This document shows positions 35,997-47,900 of a stretch of 64,000 bases of DNA, piece by piece. The position numbers and the translations under genes were made by a program. The notes beneath the pieces were generated by a model that saw only the letters and a program-made list of their open reading frames with translations, did no database searches and was not told the origin of the DNA. Source of the stretch: Aquila chrysaetos chrysaetos (Eukaryota; Chordata; Aves; Accipitriformes; Accipitridae); assembly GCF_900496995.4 (NCBI RefSeq), contig NC_044024.1, positions 20,958,698 through 21,022,697 on the forward strand, written 5' to 3'. Within the stretch, counting starts at the first letter, position 1. Each line of letters starts with the position of its first letter.

Positions 35997-38900
35997 CCAC
36001 AAGGTACTTACACTCTTTAAGTTTGGATTTTTTTCTACTTTTCTTCTGTCTTGGTGTTGCTTCAGCTTATGTTGTTGTGCAGTTATGCACAGTGTATCTT
36101 TGTGGCACTGCTAACATCAGTGTTCTCTGTGTAGGCATACAGTTCCTTTGGCAAACTTAAAACCAGTGACACAAGTGGCACCTGTCCTTGCTTGGAATAT
36201 GGTTCCCAGCCGAAAAGGAGGAACCTATCAGAAAATAACAGGGGGATACTTCTCAGGAATAGGTTTGTACAAGGTTTCCACAAGCATTCCTTCCCCTGAG
36301 GCCAGGGCACAGTGGGGGAGACACTCATGACAGTTTTAACAGTAGCAGTCTTTGGATATTGGAAGTGACTTAATTCAGCCTGTGGTAAAAAACCTGGTCA
36401 CTGCAGGGGTTTAATGTAAAGTGATCCTTCAGACAGAGGGATGAATTTGCCTTTGCAAAAGAGCAAATCCATTGAAAATACATAGCAAAGTTAGTATTGC
36501 TCAAAATTACCAAGAAGTTGGGCATTTGAGAACCATGTATAAAGTGTGGGTCTGTGAACCAAAAAGCTTGTCTGATTTGGCCTTAGCAGAGATGCATGGA
36601 TGAGCTAGGACTTCCCCAGGCAATTGAATATGGATTGTATTTGTTTAATTTGGAGAAGTTTTTTCAATAAATAAATGCAGCCTTCATAAAGAGATTTTAA
36701 CACTGAGAGTGCTGGTTTGATTAGCTGAAGTTGGGAAGGTATTCACATGTGAGATGCTTGTATTCTGCTCATAATTTAGAATGCCTGCTTGAGCCTTCAA
36801 AATAAGGGTATGAAGTTTGTGTACTTAAAATGCACTTTTTCTGGGCTAGGCCATTGGCTCTTTCTCTTCCGTCCAAATACTGATTCTTCTCAAATGATAA
36901 CGAGAACATAGTTCTGGAGTCAGCCGTTGAAGGTGTAAATCATATCTTTTCTGTCCTCAATTGAAACTGCAGAAATGGATATGAGAACACGGAAGAGAAT
37001 CCTTAAGAAAGTCCGTGGAAAGGAAGTCTTTATGACTGTGGCTTATAGCAGGGGTCAGCCAGTTCTTCCACCCCGGCTACAGCACAGTGGTCCTTCGGGG
37101 CGCTCTCCTCCAGTTCACTGCTCACAGGGTGGTGGAAACATGGCACCTTATGAACCCTATCATCCTCAGAATCCTCCTCAGAGACATAACCGTGGATTTG
37201 GGATGCCAAGGTATGAAGCCTTAAAAACCTGTATGACATCACCACTTGTTTTCTATTCATTCTTGCTGCAGACTAGTTAGGAGAGAGTTTGTGCTGTTTA
37301 ATAGGTAAAACTACAAATGAGTTCCACCTGAGAGGCACTTCCTGGTAATTGCACCTTTTACCCTTTAAACTTAGGGGATCTGCCCGATTTATAAACAGGC
37401 ACAACATGGTTGGCCCTCAAATAGCATTCTGCCCCAGTCCAGGAAAGAGATGCTATCAGAGCTATGACAGTTTCTCCTGCAGGTCCTGGTAAGTGAATAT
37501 ACACCTCTTTACAAAACATTGCTCTAAAAGAGTTGGGGTGGGTGGTGGTGTGTGGAGGGCTGAGTTGGCTGTTAATGGCCCAATATGAAACAATGGGTTT
37601 ATTGTGTCTCTCCAAAAAGAACAGAGTTAAAACTGAGCAATGAAACCAAGGTGAAGCTCCAGATAGTGGTAATTCTTAACCTCCTTTCTTGTTTTTAAAG
37701 CTCATACAGCCGTAGCCGCCGTCAGATGCAGTGTGTGAATAAGGAATGTCAGTATGGGTTTGTACCAGGGAATGGAGAGGAGCCTCAAGGACCAGAAGAA
37801 GCTATAACTTTCTATGAAATTGATGGAGAGCATGACACTGCTTTTCCTACTTTACCAGTAAGTTATGAACAATGAATATGTTAAAACCTCTTAAGGGGGG
37901 GAAGCTATACAAATGTGCAGTACTACTTTACCTAAATATACAGCAGCTTTTTTTTTTTTTTTTTTTTTTTTTTGCTTGGAATAAGCTTTAGCAGTGAATG
38001 TGTTTTTGAGAAGAGAAGGCTGAAATCAGTCTAGATCCTGTAAAACCTGCTTAAAACCTCAAGTTTTCTAAATGTTCCCCTTCTTCCTCCCCTCACCGGC
38101 AGCACTTGTTTTCTCTTTAGTATATTTTCATAAAAGTAGGGTCATGTTTCTCCTTTCTATAGCTGTTTGAAAACAAAACAAAACAAAAAATCCCTTCCTA
38201 CTGTGGATGTCTGTCTAGCTCTAAATATTGTGGGAGAAAGTTTTTTCACTTGTTTGCCACGCTGTAATTTATCATTCATGTAACTAGATTCAGAAACTGT
38301 ATAGTGATAGCGTGGATTGTTCCTATGAATTTATAGTTGTGATGTTTTGGGCTAGCTTGTTCTTCCTGAAACAATTTCTTCTGCTACAGAAACAGGAGTA
38401 AATTCCAAATCCAGACTTCTTTAAACGGTGTTTCTGTCAGGTTGTAGATGGAGTGTGTATTCTTAAACTTTAAAATAAATCTTTTATTTGTAGTTTAAGT
38501 CTATTGCAAAGCTGGATATGCAACAAAAAAATCAATTGATATTTAGGTATCTGAATAGGAAAGCTGATCTTTTTTTTTAAAAAAGAACTGGTAGATTTGA
38601 ATTTCTTTTTACTGTGTTGAAGCAGTGAACAAGTGTTAGGCTTGTATTTAAATGAGAGCGAGGGAATCTGCTCAGGGCTGTTTCAGCAGCAGCCATTTTT
38701 AAATTCATCCTCATGTGCTAGATCTGTAATCTTTGCTCCAGTTTTCCTCCAGGAGTGTCAAGGAATAAGGACAGATTATCCTACAATTTTTTTTTCTGAC
38801 ATGAAATCAATATAGCTTACTAGCTTTTCCTCCCCATTGCTAGACTATATACCTGCAGCTCCTAATGAATAGTTTTTCATGTTCTTTCAGTGACTTTGTT

Positions 38901-41900
38901 ATTGTCAATGCCAAAGCCTTTTCTCTGTCTCTTCCTTGTCTTGTTTAGTAAAGGAATATAACATTTCCTGGGGAAAGATGCATCTCGCAGAAAACTCTGC
39001 CATCCTACTAGAGGCCTGGTGGGAGAATCTTCTGACTTACCACCTCTGCTTCAACCTTGGAAATCTTACAAGCCTCTCTGAGCACTTTATCGATCTCATA
39101 GTCACCATGTCTTCTGAGGAGAATTTTGAGTGTCACCTTAGCCATCACAAAAGAGTGAATCAACTTCTTTTACTTGAGCATCTCAATCCTATATTCCTGC
39201 TTCAGAGAACTCTGTATTTTAAATTGTGGTGCAGCTAAGGACTGACTTCAAAGCAAAGACAAAGGGCATGTGAAATGTTAAAGGAGTCCTGTGGGAAACC
39301 TTGATGGGTGCTGCTCTCTAAAAGAGTCAGGCTTGCATGTGTGGGTCAGGTTAGTGCAGACAGTGGTGTCTATGCCAGCAGCCACCCATGGGTTTCACTA
39401 GTTGTGACCTAAAGATAATCCTTTTCCATTATAATTAGAGTGTTTGGATGAACTGATCTTGATCTGTTGGTGTGGTGGGAATGCTCCAGGATGAGGAATG
39501 CAGGAGTATATGTTGGGGGTAGCAGTCTTGGCTGTTGTCTGGGGTCTGCTCCCTCCTTTTCAGCTGGCTTTGAGCTGGAGATAAAGCTGGCTAAGTTCTG
39601 GGAGGGAGCAACTTGACTGTATGGCATAGGACAGTGGTAGGTCTTCAAAAATCAATTAACTATGCTAGGCGGAACAAAAGGTAAAGGAAAGAAATGTGTC
39701 AGCAACTGTTGTGCTGCAATCAAGGTGCATAGGAACGGACACACAAATGGTAATTGTAGTAAGTTTTGGTTGCAGCAAGTTTGGTCTGCTAGCCTGCTTC
39801 TACTCCGTGTGTGTGTGTAGAGCATGGAAAGCCTTTAAACTACTTCTAATTGCACACTTCTGACTTTGCTTTTTAGAGCCAGAGTAGCCCTGCTCCCATT
39901 GTCCATGGTCCAGCAGGATTTTGGGTAGCAAGGAGAGGCCCAAACTCTGTTCCACCTAACAAGCAGACCCTGAATTCCTCAGAGGAGGAAGAAGAAACAA
40001 GTGAAAATGGTGAGTTCTTAAAGGATTAGTGGGTAAAGAGAAGAGACAGGTTTAGAAGATTTTCAGTGTGCTTTTGATTGTCAAAGCAGGTTCCTTGTAT
40101 CTCCTAAATATCTGTTTATTGTGAGCTTTGAACATGCCTGTGAGCACATTATTTTTCTTCGCTGTCTGATAGAAATGTGTCCCTTCTGTTTAAGCTTGCT
40201 ATGCCATCACCCTTGTGATTGTGTAGGTCTGTAGCAAGCCAAGTTGCTGATTAAAAATGCATGGTGTAAATTTGGTAATGGCAACCCTGACGCTTGGTGG
40301 AATAATGAAATGAGCATATTTTGAGTGTTTCTCTACCTTTTCTGCACAAAACAAGATGATACTGAAAGCAGCTTATTAATGGATGCACTGAAATGTAATT
40401 GTGGTAACTTCAGCTTTAAGCTTTCCCCCCTGCCCCGAATCAAAGCTTCCTGTTCTCTCCCTTGTAGGGAAATTTCATGAAGACTATATCTATGCACCTC
40501 CAGGTAAGTAAAACTTTAGTTTTTAGTGATAGAACACTTGGTGAATGTAATGCTGTCATTATGACATTTTTGTAAGTTTCTGAAGGATGAGATTTAATGC
40601 TACTCTTTTTCAAATAATTTTGCCTATGTCCTCCAGATCCTGACTGTGAAACTGCAACAGTATTTAGTTCAGCAGAACCTACAGCAAACTTGGTAAGCTT
40701 CAGTCACTGTCTGTTCAGATGAGGAATCCTTGAAGTGTGTGGCATTCTTCATAGAAACTGTCCTTGGATGCAGGCTTAACACAGTAGGTCAGAGACTTCT
40801 TTTGGAAGAAAGGAATGATGGTTTCATTTATGTATTCACCCCCCTTTTCCTCCTTAAATGGTGAGGTTTTTGTCTGAGTCTGCAAGTACAGTCTGAATTG
40901 TACTAGATGCATAAATGATTTTCCACCTTCCCCTCTGCAAAGAGAAAGCATGTACTTGAGTGCTGTTTACTTTTCTTCTTTTTCTGCTCCAGACAGCGCT
41001 TGCTTTTATCATGCTACCCTTCAAGTCCTATTCCAGTTAGTGTCATTCCTCCACTGTGGGACTGGAGAGATCTTGCCTCTGATTTTTATTTTTTTTTTTT
41101 TAACCTGAAACTAAATCTGTAGTCACCTACTGGTCTGCAGTGGAGCTGAAAGCCAGCCCTGTGCATGTCAGAATAAAACTGCTTTTACTTGAGTTACAAA
41201 AGGTCCTTTGTGTGTGTGTATAGTCCGTAAATAAATTTAAAAAATTTAGGGGTGTGGTGTGTGTATGCCTTGTGACTTCTTTGCTTCTTAAATGGACTAT
41301 GCTTTGCTTTGGAATCCCTTCAGGAAGAAGGGCCGGTCTCTGTGTCACCTCGAGATGGAGTGGCTTCCTACAGCTGTCCCCAGAAGGTAGTATCTAGTAT
41401 TTTATTGTGGTAGCCCTTTGGAGAGGTGACCACTCTGATTGGTTAGTGCCAGTTTGTGGGGTCCCTCTACCTGCCTCTTGCAGCATCTTGTAGCAAAGAA
41501 TACAATTCCCTATAAATATAAGCAAAACAGGAGGGTAAGAAGGTGCCTTGCAGGTGTCTGCAACTCTAAACTGATATTTTCAAGCCAATTTTTAGATAAC
41601 TGGGATAGTTAGTTACCTTTACAGCTGGGACTTCCAAAATGCATTTATGTGAAGCAAGAATTTTAGAACTGTGTGATATTTCCATAGTCTTTGTGAAAGC
41701 CAGTTGTAGAGGCAGCCTGCTGAATACTCTGACTCTTTTCCAGGTGATGGTGAACTCTACAGCAATCTCAACCTCAACAGGTGTTTATGCTGCTCCAGCT
41801 ACAGGCTTCTCAAACCCTGCTGCCTCCAGTCCAGCCAGTGTCACAACAGCAGTTCCCCCACAAACAGCAGTTCAGCCAGTCATAGTATCTCCCCTTTCTA

Positions 41901-44900
41901 TAGGGAGGCCAGGTAGAGTATACATGCTACAGCTGTTGACTTGGATGTCTTACGTTTTCGGTTACATCTTTCCCTCCACCGCCCCCCCCCCACCCCGCCT
42001 TTCCTCGCTCCACCTATCCAAGACAAATGTTAAAAGGCTTTGAAAAAAAAAAATCACTTGCTTTGTCTGAAAATGACTTAATAGTAGTTGTAACTTCACT
42101 GCTGACTTCTTGCTTTCATGTTTTGGAGGGGACAGTTGCCCCTGAATTTGCATGGGAATTGAAGGTCTCTGCTTTGGGTTCCCCCCTTGCCACCTTTAGC
42201 CATCAATGCCAACTGTTTTGCTAGGAAGTTCTTTTTCAGAAGGCAAAAGTTCATGGCAGCTCCCTTTTCCCCCTGTTTCCTACAGTTAACTTTCCTCTTG
42301 AGTTGAGATAATGGTCCTGAGGCTTTACTATCCTTTCCAAAAGGGTCACTGGCTGGGATAGTTCAGGATCCATACAAATGTCCAATTCAATTTTGTGGCC
42401 CTTAATTAGCACCTGTGCTTAGTTACTTCTATGCAAGGAGGTCACATTTGTGGTTTGTCATGTGGTGCACTTGTCACCTGAAATGCTGTATCTATGTTGT
42501 TCTTGTGAAATGTCTGTTAAGAAAAAAATGATTTTTCCCTTCTTAGAAAGAGAACTTTTCATGACTTCTGTAACTCTTCATTTAGCATCCAAAAAACCCT
42601 CCACCTTCAATTCTGCTCAACTGTCTCCCTTTTTCTTCTCCGTTTTTCTCCTTGGCTTGTTTCTTTCTGCTTTGCATGAGAGTTTAGTCAGCACAGTTTC
42701 TAGGCTGTCTACTTGCTGATGCCATTACAAATAACCTGCTGGTGTTAGAGGTGTGGACCACTTAATGAATATTTAACAGTAGTCTGTCCAAAATATTTTT
42801 GGCCTGACATGTCTTGAACCTTCCCCTGTTTTTGTGGGCTTATTGTCATGCTTCTGATGACTTAAAGTGATTAGTCTGTTCCCTGTTGTTCCAAGACAGA
42901 CAGTTATGTAAGGAGAGTCTGGCCTGCCTTCTCGTATGGAGAAATGATTGAAAAAGACATTTATTCTTAACTGGAATATGAAGCTTGCAGATAGCCATAC
43001 AGTTAAGGCTTGTGAGACTGGAACCTTCCCATCTAGTTTTAAAATTTCTTCTGGACTTCTTTTAAAGTGACTACTAAAGAGAACTGTGTTAAAGCTTGCA
43101 TTTAGGGGCACTGAGATGACAAAGAAGTACGTGGTTAATTGTGTGACTTAGCATCTTGCTCATTTGACATGCCATTGCAAATTTGACTTGACTTTTGTTT
43201 CCTTCTAACTGTAGCAGTTTCTTCGATGCCATTCCCAGTTTATTCAGCTCCTCTTCCTCCAGTCAGTGAGGTGGGAGAGGCTGGTGCCATTCTTCCACCT
43301 TACTCTTGTGATCCCAGTGGCAGTGATCTACCTCGAGGTAATGACAGTATTTTATGCTTTTACTATTGCTGCTCTTCAGCACACTTCTGACTTGTGTTCT
43401 CCATGGAAACTTAACAGAATACCTCTAGTGAGAAGAAATGGCTCTGCAGCTCGCAGGGAGTGAGAAATAATATTATGGATACTTATGCTAAAAATGTTTT
43501 AATTCCCAGTTCTGAATAGCAGGTTCATATCGGACTCAAATATGAGATGACTGCAGCTTTAGACAGCATCCTAAAGAAAGGAATACCAAGGGAGAGGATT
43601 CTTAGCCTATATCATACTGGTTCTTGGTGGAGTAATTATTTTTCCGGTAACTGATTAAAAAAAAAAAAACAACTGTGTATTTATACAGTCGTGCTGTTGC
43701 ACAGTTCAGTGGGATATTGTGGTGTTTTCCTGTAGGGCTCCAAGATCTCATTCTGTGGCATCAAAAAGCAGGGATACAGTGTCTTGTTCCTTGGGTGCCT
43801 AGCCTTTTTGTATGTGGGCATCAATTATGACAGTGTTTGTGGTATGTTTCAGCTATTAAGCAACAAGTGTGCAAAGACCAACATAGTACCAACCAGCAAA
43901 GCAGCTCAGAAACAGCTTTCAGCTTTGTCAGCTGAATGTGGACTTCATTTTGAAAGTGGTAATTGTCAGTCAACTTGCTCTTACAACTTAAGAATATCAG
44001 CATACCATGCAAGGTTGTATCAGACAGCCAAGCTTGGTAGGCAGTGCAACAGGCATATACATATTTGATTTCTCTTTTTTTTTATTAATTTATCCCCTCA
44101 TTCTGTCATGTTTATGGCTGACAAGGCATAAACAGAGCCTGTAATTCACAGAGCTTTTTTTTTTTTTTTAAATAACCCAAAGATCAAGCTGTCTGCTGTC
44201 CTTATTGCAAGTTAAGTGCCTCTCAGCTACAGGAATAACAGTACTGCTTGCTATTATGCTATGTGACTTGTTTTTCTCTAGGTGGGGAATGCTGTGAGGC
44301 CCAAGCGTGCCACCATTGCATCGCTGCACACATCTCAAGAGGCAGATAAAACTGTTGTGTGCCACAGTGTCTTGTCTTAGCTGATAAGGATTGTTGGTTG
44401 TGTCCCTCCTCTGGCAGGGAGCATGGGGGGAAGCTATTTTTGTCAGTAGTGTGGCCAAGCTAGAGGTAAGCTGTAGCCTACTCTGAAGAGCAGCAGTGCA
44501 AAACTTGCTGGCTGTTGACTTTTTTGCTGTTGAAGTAGTAGGTATATCTCTGCACATTGGTTGAAATACATAAACTTAAAATATCCCCCCCCATACACTG
44601 GGTATGTTGAAAGTCTGTGCATCATAGCTGGCTTATTCTAACAGCCATCTATAGATACAGGAGATGACATGGTTATATCAGACTTAACTACTTTTAGTTC
44701 AAGTTCCTGAATCTCCCATGTTCTCTGTTGGTGTAGAGAGTAGTTTTTCATTCACGTGTGAGTGGGGGAATGAACTGGCTGCATATATGTAGGGTCTGTG
44801 AAATCCAAGTGTTCCTTTTTACACTCTTTTGAAAAGTGTAGTTTCGCTATAACTGCCTGACTTGCTTTCCTCGCCCCCCCAAAAAACCCCCACATCCCTG

Positions 44901-47900
44901 TAACTGGCTGCATTTTAGGTATATGGCAGTTGTAGCTTTTATTGCATCAGACTGTAAAGCTTTTGGCTTTTATTCCAAAATCTATTACTTGAAGATGGAG
45001 CATAAAGTGTTTTAGTAATGCAAAATGTTTTCATGCTTCATTTGACGCATTGCCATCTAAAGTAGCTCTGTTGTCCCTGCGTGGGTCTTTCCTCAATGTA
45101 CTAATCCTAGAGGGCTAATTTCGGGTAAGATAGAGCTGCTCTTGGTATCTACAGTTCAGGTAGCTACATGTGGTAGGTTGCAGAAGAACTTTGGGCTGAA
45201 ATGATATGGAATCTTTTAGCTGCATTTACGATGTAACATGCTTGTCTTGTCAGAAGTTGATCTGGAGAAAGGCAGGTTCCAAAACTCTATGGCATGGCTG
45301 CTCAAAGGTGTGCTGCTTTCACAGGTACTGCTAATGTGGTCTGTAGTAACTCTGCTCTCTTGCAGGTGCTCTCAATTCCTGGTTTTGTTAATTTTGAATA
45401 TTCTGTTTACACTTCCCTGCTGCATTAGTATCACTCTAGATGATACTATGCACACATCAGTGTTAATGGATTTCAGCTTTAGTTGAATGCCCTTAACTGA
45501 GGCTCTCAGCACTTGGGAGGGTTGGGTGTTAAGTGTTCTGACAAGAATCTGGAGTGGATATGGATTAATAACCTCTTCAGACCCTGCCTGTAGCTCTTCA
45601 GCTGAGTCACTCCACATAATACTGGCCATATTCTTCTTGGCATAGAATCTAGAAATTTTGTTAAGGATTTTCAGGTTGGTAGTTAATAAGGAATTGCATG
45701 TAGCATTTATGTTGACACACTGCTTGCTGTAGTATAATCTCTGTGGCCTTTAAGTTAAGAAATCCAGAAGCTTTGGAGTAGTGTGCGGTAAAGTATGTGG
45801 GTATACTTGAGCTAGAGTTCTGTGCACTTAGCTGGAGATGGCATGGTATAGATGGGGGATGTGACTTGTCAACAGACTGAAGTCCCGGACTTGGGAGGAA
45901 ACCCTGCCCTGTGCCTTAGTGTTACTTGGTACATCTGCATTTGTTCCAGTTTTCAGAGTCTCTGAGATCTTTTTCTTAATGGATCTTAGGGCTTGTGAAA
46001 CATGTTTATTAACTCGGTGACCTTAGGTGTCCTACCCTTGCCTGCTCCCTTGTACTTGAAGGAGCTGTTGATAAAAGACTGCTTGATATTACTGTGTTCC
46101 AGAGACTGCAGTAGTGCTCAGGGTTGACCAGAGCTTCCCATCAGCACAGTAAAAATTCTATTATGATTTTTGTCCTGATGCATTGTGAGATGAGATTTTT
46201 CTCAGTAGTCAACATGGTCTTTATGTTTTCATTTTGGGGTAGTTCACTTTTTTTGGCTTAGCTATTGCTTCATAAGGTAGTCATGTTTTAGCGAAGATTG
46301 ACTTGATTTCTAGACATCTAAAAGAGGAATATAAACAAAAACTGGTCTCCTACTGTACTGGCTTCTGTTCCAGCATTCCACAGACGTCAGTATTTCCAGT
46401 ATCAGTTTGTCACTTCAGTCTCCCAGCTCTCCTTTGTACTGTTATCATTGCTGCTACGAAGCAGCTGTTTCATTCGGCTCTTATGCTTGTTTTGCATAGA
46501 TTTGCATAAACAATTGAAGAATGAGATCAGATTTCAAAAAAAAAAAACAAAACCCACAACTTGTTCCAAACATGGATGCAGTTTCAGCTAGATACCAAGA
46601 AGTTGGCATTTGTGTTAGCCTTTGCGTTATTTTTAATATTTTACTGACTGGTCAGCATCACAGCCAATCACCAGCACTTTCAGGAGTAAGCTTACAGCTG
46701 TTAGATGTAAGGAAGGATCTGTGTGCACTTCCTAAAATAGCTGCGTGGATTGTTGCCCTGATCACATATGCTGCTGAACAGTAGAAGGGTTGAGAACTGG
46801 CAGCAGCCACAGAGGAACAAATCCTCGTGCATTTCAAGACTGGCCATTTGCATTTCTGTCGCTGTGCCTATCTGAAGCAAAATACGACGCGTAGAAGAGC
46901 AGGACTGGGAAAGTGTGCATGCATAGTAGATGGGTGGACAGGGGAGTGATGTGGAGCCAAGGCCCTGGTCTAGAGGGAAGTGGGTAGGTGGTAAGAAGAT
47001 GGTATGTATGGTAACTCTGAAGGTGTTGCTAAGTTGAAGCCCTTAGCGGCTTGCTCCTTTTGAGTTGTCTCCCTGCTTTCCTTTTCAGTTCCCAGCAGTA
47101 CTAAAGCAGAGTGTGTGCGTGTGCATGCACGTGCAAACCTACTGCTGTGGAGTAGGTGACTTGCTCTTCCTGAGCCTTTAAAACAAATCTGTATTTGAAT
47201 ATGAGAAATCAACAATGTCTCTTGTGCACAGTTCCAGAACTGTGTCATAGGGTTAAAATGTGCTCTTTTTTCTTTTCAATGGTCAACTTTAAAGGTTTAA
47301 AACTGCTTCACTGTTTTTGGACAGTTGGAAATGCATTTCCAAGTTCAAAACCCTGTTGTTCTTGGAGAGTGGTTTCAAGGTTCATCCATACATCTGGGAT
47401 TGCTTCTCAGCATATCGTGTATTTGCCTGGGGGCAAATTATTCAGTACATGGAAGACAAAAGACTGCAAGAAAGCAGGGAACTGAGTACCCTTGTGAGGA
47501 AGGGGAAGGAGGGAACATACTCCTTATTCCTCCCCCCTCCTCCATTTTCTGACTTGATAGGACAATTGGAGGGACCCCAAAACTAGGTCAGAAGGTCTTA
47601 GGATTGCTGCATATGACATGTCTCTGTGGTCATTGTTCAACAAAGCTCTGAAGATGGAGATAGTGGCAGAGCCAGACTTCACACTGGGCAGAAACCGTGT
47701 GAAGCTGGAGCCTCCATGGAGTTGGCCTGTTGCCTCGCATGTCAGCCCCGTATGGGTATTTGCAATATGTATGCGGAGTGTGTATCTAATGCGTATACAT
47801 TGGGGGTGGATTGTCACTCGTGTATGAGAAGGCTGCTCCTGCCTGTCTGTGTGCTCCCAAACCCTTTCTCATATCTAGTGAGGAAGGGAGGGAGTGCTTT

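Noticed and set aside
46521..46784. Frames inside the 5-kb intron considered as extra ALG13 exons
   Set aside because: Flanking exons already join in phase and match the human protein without a gap. None of the intron frames has homology.
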